55,881 nt of DNA from Acidobacteriaceae bacterium (GTDB taxonomy: Bacteria; Acidobacteriota; Terriglobia; Bryobacterales; Bryobacteraceae), in contig JAFARV010000614.1 of assembly GCA_019245255.1 (NCBI GenBank), positions 1 to 55,881 on the forward strand, written 5' to 3'. Under the pieces are notes generated by a model. That model did not search any database. It had not been told where the DNA came from and worked only from the letters and a program-made list of their open reading frames with translations. The translations under genes and the position numbers were made by a program. Shown here piece after piece: positions 31,836-40,557 of the stretch (its first letter is position 1; each line of letters opens with the position of its first letter).

Positions 31836-33260
31836 ATGACGACGACACTTAATCTTCTTGAACGGACAGGTCAGCTGATACATCATGGCGACGGGCGTTG
31901 CCGTCTGACTCCGAACCTCTGCGTCTGCGCAAGCGCAACAGGCTATTTCGATAAGCTAGACACCTCATCCAACCCGTGGGTGGCTACCGGCTGGGCCATC
32001 GACTTTGAGACACGCCAGTCTTGCGCTGATGTACTCGCCATACAGAATGGATGGGTACTTGATCATTCATCCTTCATTGCGTGCTCGCGGCCAGATGTCA
32101 ACGCCGCTTTTCGACTACCCTTAACCTTAAGATCCGGAATAACAGTGTCCCTCGCCGCTGATCCAAACTGCGGGCGCGTGTCTCTCTTGGGAGTCTTCGA
32201 CTCAGGGTCGGTCGCACTCCTCGCAGGACCGGGCGAGTGCGCACCTGCAAATCCGTGGACCCACAAAAGTGTCACCATCCCACTTGATGTGTGGCAACAG
32301 AAATTTCGTAAGACCCTGCATGCATTTCCTGACAGTTCACCATTTTGTAGTCTTTATTCACTCGATCCTGCTTACGACCCAAGAAGCTATTCAGGAGTTA
32401 CAACGCAGTTCCTAGAACAGTCCGATGTCTATCATGCCAAGTTCACAGACCATCGGCGCTGGACATATCTGCTCTCGCAAGCGCTATTTAGGTTGCAACT
32501 CGATGAATCCCGTGATATTTCTGTTCTCGATGTTGGCTCTGGTTCAGGCAACTCAGTTTATCCTATGCTTACGCTGTTGCCGACGGCAAGTATCGTAGCG
32601 ACTGACATCAGTCCACAACTGCTCGCTCTTTTACATAAACAGTTAAGTGTCACCGACCGTCAGCGGGTTTTAGCGGTGGCGATGGACGCCTCCCAACCGT
32701 TCCTTGCGCGGGAGTCCTTTGATCTTGTCGTTGGCGCGGCCATTCTCCATCACATAATGGATCCAAGTACGACGCTAGCGGCCTGTTGCGACGCTTTGAA
32801 GCCAACTGGTCACGCGATCTTTTTTGAGCCATTTGAAACGGGCTATGTTTTGCTTCGCTTCCTATATGAACAGCTTGTGAACAATTCAGATCGGTTCCGG
32901 CTTCCAGACACCGTCCGCCAAGTGCTTCAGGCGATCATTGTCGACATAACCGTCCGAACTGGCAGCGATAAAACCGCGGACCTCTATAAATCTTTAGATG
33001 ACAAATGGCAATTTACTAGAGCCTATTTTGAGCGCCAGCGCTCTCAATGCGGGTTTTCATCCCTGATGATATATCCATTGGATTCCCCTGTTGGCCAGTT
33101 CAGCGCGCAACTCAGGACTCACTTGCGCCTGTGCTTGAACGCTGGCCCCGAAAGTGTATCCGACTTGGTTTGGGAATTCGTCCGGGAATTCGAAGGACAT
33201 TTTTCGCCGGCTTCCGCTCCAGAACGGGCATTGGAGGCGTGTGTCATTTTTAGTAGATAG
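31836..33260 (+). CDS. SAM methyltransferase with N-terminal GW module
   Basis: A 474-residue protein. Residues about 30-140 form the same beta module as two proteins upstream (WVATGWAIDFETRQS, VLAIQNGWVLD, CSRPDVNAAFRLPL). Residues about 200-340 are a class I methyltransferase: ISVLDVGSGSGNSVYPML for SAM, IVATDISPQLLALLH, and FDLVVGAAILHHIMDPS. A helical C-terminal part follows. It probably methylates a sugar or carrier in the glycan pathway. The start is the ATG at 31836; no strong ribosome binding site is seen. Confidence 0.82.
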   Translation: MTTTLNLLERTGQLIHHGDGRCRLTPNLCVCASATGYFDKLDTSSNPWVATGWAIDFETRQSCADVLAIQNGWVLDHSSFIACSRPDVNAAFRLPLTLRSGITVSLAADPNCGRVSLLGVFDSGSVALLAGPGECAPANPWTHKSVTIPLDVWQQKFRKTLHAFPDSSPFCSLYSLDPAYDPRSYSGVTTQFLEQSDVYHAKFTDHRRWTYLLSQALFRLQLDESRDISVLDVGSGSGNSVYPMLTLLPTASIVATDISPQLLALLHKQLSVTDRQRVLAVAMDASQPFLARESFDLVVGAAILHHIMDPSTTLAACCDALKPTGHAIFFEPFETGYVLLRFLYEQLVNNSDRFRLPDTVRQVLQAIIVDITVRTGSDKTADLYKSLDDKWQFTRAYFERQRSQCGFSSLMIYPLDSPVGQFSAQLRTHLRLCLNAGPESVSDLVWEFVREFEGHFSPASAPERALEACVIFSR

Positions 33261-33274
33261 CGCGCACCCGGAAC

Positions 33275-33964
33275 ATGCAATCCACCAAGTCCTCATCTGA
33301 ATCATCTGTTCTTGCTTCCGATCTCCAGAAGATCTACGCCGCACGGTTTGCCGGAAATGAGGAATATCGAATGCGGATTTGGCGGGTCTTGGTCGAGGAC
33401 TTCTTTTCACAATGGGTCCAGCCGTCGCATAGCGTTCTGGATCTTGGAGCGGGGTATTGTGAGTTTATCAACAATGTTACGGCGGCGCGGCGCTTTGCGA
33501 TGGATCTGAATCCGTCCGCTCGCAGTCTCGTTTCTCCGGGAACCGAGTTTATTGAGCAGGATTGCAGCTTGCGATGGCAGATACCTGACAAGTCTCTAGA
33601 CATAGTCTTCACGAGTAATTTCTTCGAACACTTACCTACAAAACAGGCGCTACAGTCGACTCTGTCCGAAGCGTATAGATGCCTAAAGTCCGACGGCCTG
33701 TTAATTGCGGTCGGACCCAACATCAAATTCTTGACCGGCGAGTATTGGGACTTCTTTGATCATCATCTGCCGCTGACAGAACGATCTCTGTCAGAGGTGT
33801 TGCTCATGGCCGGCTACCACATCAACCTTGCTGTGCCCAAGTTTCTTCCGTACACCATGTCGCATGGACGTCAGCCGCCAATCTGGTCGGTACGGGTCTA
33901 TCTAAAGTTACGGCCGCTGTGGAGACTCCTCGGTCGTCAATTTCTAATTGTGGCACAAAAGTAG
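33275..33964 (+). CDS. Class I SAM methyltransferase, glycan cluster
   Basis: A 229-residue type 11 methyltransferase with SVLDLGAGYCEFINNV for SAM binding, KSLDIVFTSNFFEHLPTKQ and the YRCLKSDGLLIAVGPNIKF strand. The last part (YHINLAVPKFLPYTM) resembles small methyltransferases found in polysaccharide clusters. It lies 14 bases after the previous methyltransferase gene and is the last gene of the plus-strand run. The large secreted protein follows in the opposite direction after 27 bases. Confidence 0.86.
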   Translation: MQSTKSSSESSVLASDLQKIYAARFAGNEEYRMRIWRVLVEDFFSQWVQPSHSVLDLGAGYCEFINNVTAARRFAMDLNPSARSLVSPGTEFIEQDCSLRWQIPDKSLDIVFTSNFFEHLPTKQALQSTLSEAYRCLKSDGLLIAVGPNIKFLTGEYWDFFDHHLPLTERSLSEVLLMAGYHINLAVPKFLPYTMSHGRQPPIWSVRVYLKLRPLWRLLGRQFLIVAQK

Positions 33965-33991
33965 GTGTCATACCTCACGCGCATCTGACAT

Positions 33992-35535
33992 CTACCAGTA
34001 TCGGTAAATGGATCCCGATGCAGTTATTCCCCATATTGTTGTGCCTGAACCGATCGTTATTTGGCTTAGCAATCCTGGTATCTGCACCCACTGTTGTGAC
34101 TGCGCATCGAAATTATAAATGTTGCCGTTGGCGTCGATTGCCGAGGCGGCCCCATCGAAGGCCGCCGCTACACTGGCAAATTGCTGCGAGCCGGCTTGCC
34201 AAGAGTAAGCAGTAACGTTCCAATGAAACACATTGCCAGCAGCATCGAGAGCCCATACGTTGTTATTTGAGCCCGCAATTACTTGAGTAAAATGTCCCGG
34301 TAGTAAGTTCCATGTCTGGGCCTGAGAATTCAACCGGTAAACCGATCCACCGGAGTTTATACCCCAGACAGAACCGTCAGCGCCGACAGAAAGCTGCGTT
34401 AGCAACCCTGGAATGTTGTCCCACTTTTGGGTCACAGCGTTGAACCGATAGATATACCCGCCCCGATTTATACCCCATACCGATCCATCTCCTCCGACAG
34501 AGAGCTGTGTTAGCAACCCTGGAATGTAGTCCCAGTTCTGAGTAGCACTATTAAACCTATAAATATACCCGCCTGCATTGATTCCCCACACATTTCCGTC
34601 GGTTCCGACGGCAAGCTGCGAAAGCAGCCCAGGCATCTGCCGCCAATTCCCTGTGAGCGGATTGAAGTAGTAAATCTGATTTCCGCTTGCCAGACCCCAG
34701 ACATTGCCGTCGGATGCCGCAACCACCTGATGTAGAAGGCCAGGAATTTGATGGAAAGTATGAGCTGTCTGCTCCCAGACATCGAAGATGTAGATCTGGC
34801 CAGCCGCATCAAGACCCCACATCGATCCGTCCTCGATTGCAGAAATGTGTTTCAGTGCACCTGTAACTTGCACCCATCCTTGTGTTTGCTCATCAAACTT
34901 AAAAATCCCGCCCGAAGCATCCAAAGCCCAAACGCTGTCTGCAGATCCAACGCTAACAGTCGCCATATTTCCCTGAATTGATTCCCAATTCTGAATTGAG
35001 CGACTAAAATGATATACGTGCCCAGCGGGATTAATACCCCACACGTCTCCGTCCGCGCCAACAGCAAGAGTCGACAACCAGCCTGGAACCTGCTCAAAAC
35101 GTTGGAGGCCGACATTAAATCGATAAATCTGGCCGGCTAAATTAATGCCCCAGACGGCGCCGTCAAACCCGACAGCGATCTGACTGAGAAGACCCTGAAT
35201 CCACGACCAAGATTGAGCGCTCCGGTCAAAGTGGTAAATGGAGCCGTTATTCAGTCCCCAGGTGTCTCCATCCGCGCCGAGTGCAATATCAGTGAGAACA
35301 CCGGGTATATTGTCCCATTTTTGACTGGACGAATTGAATCGGTAAATGCTACCTGAGAACCCCAAGCCCCAAACAGAACCATCATTACCAGCTACAACCT
35401 TCGAAAGCCACCCCGGAATGTTCCGCCACGTTTGTGATTGCAAATCAAATGTGTAAATACTATTTCCACTAGTGATTCCCCAGATATTGGCAGACCCTGC
35501 TGAAACTGCGGCAAGATTACCAGGAACATACTGTC
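33992..35535 (-). repeat. Thirteen and a half tectonin-type repeats of about 40 aa
   Basis: The C-terminal region repeats the pattern VWGIN-GG-IYRFN---Q-W--IPGLL-QL-VG-DGS about thirteen times, with a final half unit ending IYRYW. Units 9 to 11 are nearly identical in protein and DNA (around 34300-34620), so recent duplication or gene conversion is likely. The half unit at each end suggests velcro closure of one or two beta-propellers. At the DNA level this is why similar 120-bp words recur; it is not a CRISPR. Confidence 0.88.
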
Positions 35536-37804
35536 CCGCGCCTAACCCTGACAGACTTACTATTACGGCGCCCGTCATAGAACTGGTTGCTATGGTTAAT
35601 GATGCCGTGCGTAATCCAGACGTTAAGGGGCGGAATGAAATTGTGATCTGACATGCCAGTCCGGGTAAAAGGGCGGAAGTGCAGCCAGACGCCACGCTAA
35701 AATCGGACGCATTTGCTCCATTCAGAGTAATACTGATGATTTCCAGCGTGGTAGTTCCGCTATTGGAGAGTGTAAGGGTATCCAAGCTTGTAGCGGTGGG
35801 CATGGTTGGTGGGAATGTTACTGCGGCGGTATCAATGGAGGCGGATCCTGAGGGTATTGCGACTCCGCTTAATCCCACCATCTGCGGCGAACTCGCCAAC
35901 GCATCTGTAATTGCAATCGCTGCCGACTGGCTTCCCAGCGCAGTGGGGGCAAAGGATACCGACACGGTACAACTGCTCCGCGCCGCAACCGTCCCGCATG
36001 TATTGCCGGTGATCTGAAACGCAGTTGCGTTTGCGCCCGTCAGCCAGATGCTTGAAATGTTCAAGGTAGCTGATCCGGTATTCGTTATCGTCAATGTCTG
36101 CGCGGCGCTCGTACTTCCAACCGCTTGCGATGCAAAGGTCAATGCCGACGGGCTGATCTGTATCTGCGGAACCGGCCCCGACACACCTGACCCGCTGAGA
36201 CTGATCGCCTGGCTCCCTGCGTTGGTACTGAATGCAAGGGTGCCGGTTGTTGCTCCCGCCGCGCCGGGCACTGACTCGATCGGGAGCACGCAACTACCGC
36301 CGGCAGCGACCACCGAAGTAGCAGTGCAAGCAAGCGAATTCGACGGGTCTTCGCGGAACCCGGCCGGAACATTCAATGCAGAAAAGTTGAGCGGCTTGTT
36401 CCCGATGTTGAAGACCGTTTGCGATTGAGGCGCACTGAAGAGACCGGCAGTCACCGGGTTGAACGTCATTGCCTGGGCGCCAAATGTCACCTCACGAATC
36501 AGGTTGTTCCCGGTATCCGTAATGAAGATGTGTCCTGCGCCGTCGAGCCCAAGATTATTTGGTGCGTTTAGCTCCGCGAGCAACGGCGATCCGCCATCGC
36601 CGGCAAGGCCAGCCGTGCCGTTTCCGGCTATCGTTATGATCGCGCCGGTTGCGGCCGAAACCTCACGAACCGCATTGCTGTGCAGACCCGAATCGGCAAT
36701 GTACACGTTGCCTGCCGCATCGACCTTTACGCCAACAGGGCTCTCAAGCGAAGCCTGGGTCGCCAGTCCGCCGTCACCGGAATATCCGGCATTACCGTTT
36801 CCGGCGAAGGGAACCGTTACACCCGGCGCTGACAGCACAACTGAGCGGATAGCATGGTGGCCGGTATCGGCGATATACAGAACATTGCCGCCGGGATCGA
36901 GTGCGATGCCGCGTGGACTCGCTAAGCTGCCGTCGGCACCCGCAACGGTCGAGATGTTGCCGCTCGTATCTACTTTGCGAATCAGACCATTGCCTGTGTC
37001 AGCAATAAACACGTTCCCGAGGCCGTCTACCGCCACATCGCTCGGTGCGGAGAGGGACCCGCTTGTCGCCGGCCCACCGTCGCCGACGCTGCCGCTTGAT
37101 GGATGGCCGCCACCCGCAACAACCGCCCCCCTCGCGGTAAACGCGTTGATCTCGACAACAACGTTGTTCTGCGCATCCGCGACATAGATATTTCCAGCAC
37201 CATCGAGGGCCAGGCCGGTAGGCGCGGCCAAGGTGACGCCAGTCATGGAAACCGTGCTGATGAAACCGCCGCTGACGAGTCGTATGGCCTCATGCACCGT
37301 ATCCGACACGAACAGGTTCCCGGCCGGATCCACCGCGATGCCTTCCGGATCCCAGAGCCCGTTATTCGTCCCGGGAACGGTGGCGATGGTGCCCGGATAG
37401 ATCGCAATCTCAGGGCCCAGGCCGAGGCCGGACAGCAATGCGGTCGCGACAACCGTACCAGTAGTGTTCTTAACGATCAGTGCAGCTTTGCGAAAACCGG
37501 GTAATTGGGGCGAAAACGTTACGTGAACAGAACAGGAGGTTGGCTGCTGGCAAACGGAGGATCCGATTGCGAAATCGCCGGAGTAGTTGATTGAAAACGT
37601 TGGGTCTGCGGATAAGCCGGGAATCGAAATAGCGATATCCATTGCCCCGGACCCTCCGACCTGGACCGGCGAGCCGAAGTTTTGAGGTGGCAGGACCGTC
37701 AGAGCACCCGCTGACGACGCAACCAGCGTCAAACAGGCAAGTAATCGTAACCGCGAGCAGCCGCTTGCGACTTTGAATCTGTTCTTGAGTGCGCACACGA
37801 ACAC
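33992..37804 (-). CDS. Secreted NHL + HYDIN + tectonin repeat protein
   Basis: A 1270-residue protein starting at GTG 37804 with a signal peptide (LRLLACLTLVASSAGALTV). Residues about 135-455 are NHL repeats forming a propeller (NLFVSDTVHEAIRLV, NIYVADAQNNVV, GNVFIADTGNGLIRKV). Residues about 460-750 are two or three ASPM/SPD-2/HYDIN immunoglobulin-like domains (LTFASQAVGSTSAAQTLTI, SSCTVSVSFAPTALGSQ). From about 757 to the end run tectonin-type repeats. It is probably exported to the surface, where tectonin repeats can bind glycans. It converges on the glycan genes, hinting at a ligand from that cluster, but that is inference. Confidence 0.87.
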   Translation of the reverse strand: MFVCALKNRFKVASGCSRLRLLACLTLVASSAGALTVLPPQNFGSPVQVGGSGAMDIAISIPGLSADPTFSINYSGDFAIGSSVCQQPTSCSVHVTFSPQLPGFRKAALIVKNTTGTVVATALLSGLGLGPEIAIYPGTIATVPGTNNGLWDPEGIAVDPAGNLFVSDTVHEAIRLVSGGFISTVSMTGVTLAAPTGLALDGAGNIYVADAQNNVVVEINAFTARGAVVAGGGHPSSGSVGDGGPATSGSLSAPSDVAVDGLGNVFIADTGNGLIRKVDTSGNISTVAGADGSLASPRGIALDPGGNVLYIADTGHHAIRSVVLSAPGVTVPFAGNGNAGYSGDGGLATQASLESPVGVKVDAAGNVYIADSGLHSNAVREVSAATGAIITIAGNGTAGLAGDGGSPLLAELNAPNNLGLDGAGHIFITDTGNNLIREVTFGAQAMTFNPVTAGLFSAPQSQTVFNIGNKPLNFSALNVPAGFREDPSNSLACTATSVVAAGGSCVLPIESVPGAAGATTGTLAFSTNAGSQAISLSGSGVSGPVPQIQISPSALTFASQAVGSTSAAQTLTITNTGSATLNISSIWLTGANATAFQITGNTCGTVAARSSCTVSVSFAPTALGSQSAAIAITDALASSPQMVGLSGVAIPSGSASIDTAAVTFPPTMPTATSLDTLTLSNSGTTTLEIISITLNGANASDFSVASGCTSALLPGLACQITISFRPLTSGLRTASLTIATSSMTGAVIVSLSGLGAGQYVPGNLAAVSAGSANIWGITSGNSIYTFDLQSQTWRNIPGWLSKVVAGNDGSVWGLGFSGSIYRFNSSSQKWDNIPGVLTDIALGADGDTWGLNNGSIYHFDRSAQSWSWIQGLLSQIAVGFDGAVWGINLAGQIYRFNVGLQRFEQVPGWLSTLAVGADGDVWGINPAGHVYHFSRSIQNWESIQGNMATVSVGSADSVWALDASGGIFKFDEQTQGWVQVTGALKHISAIEDGSMWGLDAAGQIYIFDVWEQTAHTFHQIPGLLHQVVAASDGNVWGLASGNQIYYFNPLTGNWRQMPGLLSQLAVGTDGNVWGINAGGYIYRFNSATQNWDYIPGLLTQLSVGGDGSVWGINRGGYIYRFNAVTQKWDNIPGLLTQLSVGADGSVWGINSGGSVYRLNSQAQTWNLLPGHFTQVIAGSNNNVWALDAAGNVFHWNVTAYSWQAGSQQFASVAAAFDGAASAIDANGNIYNFDAQSQQWVQIPGLLSQITIGSGTTIWGITASGSIYRYW

Positions 37805-37882
37805 AACTCATATCGGCCAAACGACTCCGTATTCCACATGTAAGGAGAACAGGCTAAGATCCGGGCGTGCACCCTACTACTA

Positions 37883-38431
37883 CTACGCACCTACAGCCCG
37901 GCGTATACTGATCAGCCCACGGCTTTCGAGGGTCCTCAATACACGCTCGGCACTCTCCTCGGGCGTCTGTAGAGCGGAATGAATGACGATTTCAGGAGCG
38001 ACAGGTGGCTCATAAGGATCCGAAATTCCTGTGAAGTTCGCGATTTCTCCCGCCAACGCCTTCTTGTATAAACCTTTGACATCACGCTCAATGAGCGTAC
38101 ACAGCGGACATTCCACATACACTTCGATGAAATTCTCGACACGGGATCGAACGTATTCGCGAGATTCGCGATAGGGAGAAATCGCCGCGACGATCGCAAT
38201 GACACCAATCCGGGACAACAGTTCACATACAAAGCCGATCCGGCGCACATTCTCGTCCCGGTCAGCCTTGGTGAAACCGAGATCCTTGCACAGATGGGTA
38301 CGGACCACATCTCCATCCAGCAATTCGACCGCGCTACCCGCCTCTCGAAGGGTCCGCTCGACAAGACGAGACACGGTGCTCTTACCAGCTCCGGACATGC
38401 CGGTGAACCACAACGTGAAACCTTGAGCCAT
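37883..38431 (-). CDS. cysC: Adenylylsulfate (APS) kinase
   Basis: A 182-residue APS kinase with the P-loop GMSGAGKSTVSRLV, LLDGDVVRTHLCKDLGFTK for APS, and RDENVRRIGFVCELL. The YVECPLCTLIERDVKGLY lid region follows. It phosphorylates APS to PAPS. No sulfate adenylyltransferase (cysD/cysN or sat) lies beside it. A lone cysC within polysaccharide loci often serves glycan sulfation by supplying PAPS, which is a plausible role here. Confidence 0.92.
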   Translation of the reverse strand: MAQGFTLWFTGMSGAGKSTVSRLVERTLREAGSAVELLDGDVVRTHLCKDLGFTKADRDENVRRIGFVCELLSRIGVIAIVAAISPYRESREYVRSRVENFIEVYVECPLCTLIERDVKGLYKKALAGEIANFTGISDPYEPPVAPEIVIHSALQTPEESAERVLRTLESRGLISIRRAVGA

Positions 38432-38957
38432 AAGTCTCCGGGGCGCGCGCCAGGCAAAGACCTTTCAATTCTCGCGCAGGCCACTGATAAGAGAAGCTTA
38501 TTCAGGTTACGTTGGCGGAGCAATCGCAAAGAGAACAGGCCTCAATTCAAGGCCCGAGGTCCACGCAAACGATTTGTGGTGTGTACTCAGGCGTACTTGA
38601 AATTTGAGGAATAGGGGAGAGTCGCGGAAGGTCCCTATCGTTCGACGGCTTCCAACTCGCGCAGTATGATGACGGATCTTGGAACAGATGCCACTCTGAT
38701 CTTTTGCTGTGGACGAACCAATTGAATGACCTTTACCGCGACGCTCAGCGCGACGGATATCGAAGTCAGGCACACGTAATCTTTCACCCGGGCGACCATA
38801 CTTTGCTTTGAACCCTATAGAATGCACGCAGCGGGCCATGGACGAGAGCGCGTAAACAACTGATTCCGCAGGGTATTTTGAGACTCGCCTTTGCCCGGCC
38901 CAGTGCCGAAATTCGAGGCCAATTCCCAAATCTTTGCACTTTGGTAAACGAGCTAAG
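38432..38957. other. Intergenic stretch with one doubtful small ORF
   Basis: These 526 bases lie between cysC and the end of the response regulator gene, both on the minus strand. They hold a possible 54-codon ORF at 38635-38799. No clear terminator, sigma-54 site or repeat was found. A longer minus-strand frame (38992-38507) shows no protein-like composition. Confidence 0.5.
38635..38799 (-). CDS. Possible 54-aa membrane-anchored protein
   Basis: An ATG at 38799 opens 54 codons ending in TAG at 38637-38635. The peptide has a charged start (MVARVKDYV), one hydrophobic segment (CLTSISVALSVAVKVIQLV), and a basic then acidic tail ending RELEAVER. The composition is protein-like, but there is no good ribosome binding site and no recognised homologue. 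It would lie between cysC and the regulator gene on the same strand. Confidence 0.3.
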   Translation of the reverse strand: MVARVKDYVCLTSISVALSVAVKVIQLVRPQQKIRVASVPRSVIILRELEAVER

Positions 38958-40529
38958 TTATCCTGCAACTGCGCTCTTCTCGCCGATACCAAGCTTCTTC
39001 ATTTTGTAGAGGAGCGCCTTGTAATCGATATTCAAGAGAGAAGCCGCCTGTTTGCGGTTCCAGAAACTAGAGTTCAGAGCCGCGATGATCGCTTCCGTTT
39101 CCGCCGCTCGGTGCTCATCACGCACCTTCGACAGGGCCGGCACCATGTCTGCACCCTGCATTACGTCAGGAATGGCAAGCGGGCGCGCCGGGCTCAAAAC
39201 GGTATCCGGTACGCGAACCGGAGCGATGTTGTCAGCTTCTATCGAACGGAACGGCGCCTCGCGTCTACTGATCGGCCTTACTTTGTCCGGCACCATATCC
39301 GGCCAGCTTTGTTCCGGCAGAACAACGGTGTTTGTCACTTGTGCGGCCGCTATCACGGCGTGGGTACCTTTGCGGGCGCGCTGCCGGATCTCTTCTGCCA
39401 GTGCGCCGGGGTTTCGCAGTACCAGATACTTCTGAACCACGTTCTCAAGCTCGCGAACATTACCCGGCCAAGTATGCTCCAAAAAGACCTGCTTCAACAT
39501 GCCTGGCATATCCAACGCCGGAGCGTCAGCGTTGGCATATTTGTTGATGAAGAATTCGGCGAGCGGCAAGATTTCATCGCGGCGTTCCCGCAGCGGTGGA
39601 ATCTGAATATCGATAATGTTCAATCGGTAATACAGATCCTCGCGAAAGCGCCCTTCTCGAATCGCCTTGTCGAAATCGCAGTGGGAAGCAGCCATGACCC
39701 GCACGTCCACTCGCGAGGTCTCTTTTGCGCCGAGCCGATGGAACTCCCGATCCTGAAGCACCTGCAGCAATTTTGCTTGGAGCTTGACATCCATGTCGCC
39801 GATTTCATCCAGCAAAATCGTGCCGCCCTTCGCCATCTCGAACTTTCCGGGCGTGCTCTTAAACGCACCCGTGAACGCGCCCTTTTCATACCCGAAAAGC
39901 TCACTCTCCACCAGTTCGGAGGGCAGGGCGGCACAGTTCAATTTCAGAAATGGCCGGCTTGCGCGCCGGGAACGCGCATGTAAACTGCGCGCAATCACCT
40001 CTTTCCCGACCCCTGTTTCACCGTGCAACAGCACAGGAACGTCGGAGGACCCGATGCGTTCGAGCAACGCAGTGATCCGTTGCGACCATGCTCCCGATAC
40101 GGCCAGCGGCCGCTCCGATGTCGATCCGTCTGCACTGCTGTTCTCAGCGGGTTTTAGCGGGAGCGCGATGTCGAGGGCCTTTTCAATTGCCCTCCTGAGC
40201 TCGTCATGCGCAATTGGCTTTGAGACAAAATCCTTGGCGCCCTCCGTCATTGCCGCTACGACATCTCTGGGTGTCGCCGCCGCTGACATCATCACCACCG
40301 GTACATCGGGCGTAAGCTCACGGATAGTCTTCAGCGTATCGATGCCATCTCTAACCGGCATGAACACGTCCAGAAGCAGCAAGGAGTATCGCGCCGGGTT
40401 CTCCCTTACCAGCGACACCACCTCCTCACCCGTCTGTGCACACTCCACGTGCAAACCATACACAGTAAGTGCCAGTTTGAGGTAATTTCTAATCTCGCAC
40501 TCATCTTCAGCAACCAACACGGTGTACAT
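38958..40529 (-). CDS. Sigma-54 response regulator (NtrC family)
   Basis: A 523-residue activator. Residues 1-120 are a receiver domain with phosphoacceptor D54 (LLLLDVFMP) and the K of VSKPI. A sigma-54 AAA+ domain follows (GETGVGKEVIARSLH Walker A, ELFGYEKGAFTGAF loop that contacts sigma-54, GGTILLDEIGDM Walker B, YYRLNIIDIQIPPLRER). The C-terminal Fis-type helix-turn-helix is NRKQAASLLNIDYKALLYKM. It lies 28 bases after the histidine kinase gene. Its likely targets are the two sigma-54 promoters at 43343-43412, like the PrsR-type regulators of PEP-CTERM/exosortase loci. Confidence 0.93.
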   Translation of the reverse strand: MYTVLVAEDECEIRNYLKLALTVYGLHVECAQTGEEVVSLVRENPARYSLLLLDVFMPVRDGIDTLKTIRELTPDVPVVMMSAAATPRDVVAAMTEGAKDFVSKPIAHDELRRAIEKALDIALPLKPAENSSADGSTSERPLAVSGAWSQRITALLERIGSSDVPVLLHGETGVGKEVIARSLHARSRRASRPFLKLNCAALPSELVESELFGYEKGAFTGAFKSTPGKFEMAKGGTILLDEIGDMDVKLQAKLLQVLQDREFHRLGAKETSRVDVRVMAASHCDFDKAIREGRFREDLYYRLNIIDIQIPPLRERRDEILPLAEFFINKYANADAPALDMPGMLKQVFLEHTWPGNVRELENVVQKYLVLRNPGALAEEIRQRARKGTHAVIAAAQVTNTVVLPEQSWPDMVPDKVRPISRREAPFRSIEADNIAPVRVPDTVLSPARPLAIPDVMQGADMVPALSKVRDEHRAAETEAIIAALNSSFWNRKQAASLLNIDYKALLYKMKKLGIGEKSAVAG

Positions 40530-40557
40530 AGAAATAACTGTTAGGGACCGAAATCTT

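Noticed and set aside
34300-35500. Recurring words of about 120 bp resembling an array
   Set aside because: They are the coding repeats of the tectonin domain, in one open frame, without CRISPR-type spacers or cas genes.
38507-38992. Minus-strand frame of 161 codons between cysC and the regulator
   Set aside because: It overlaps the end of the regulator gene, has no ribosome binding site, and the composition is not protein-like.
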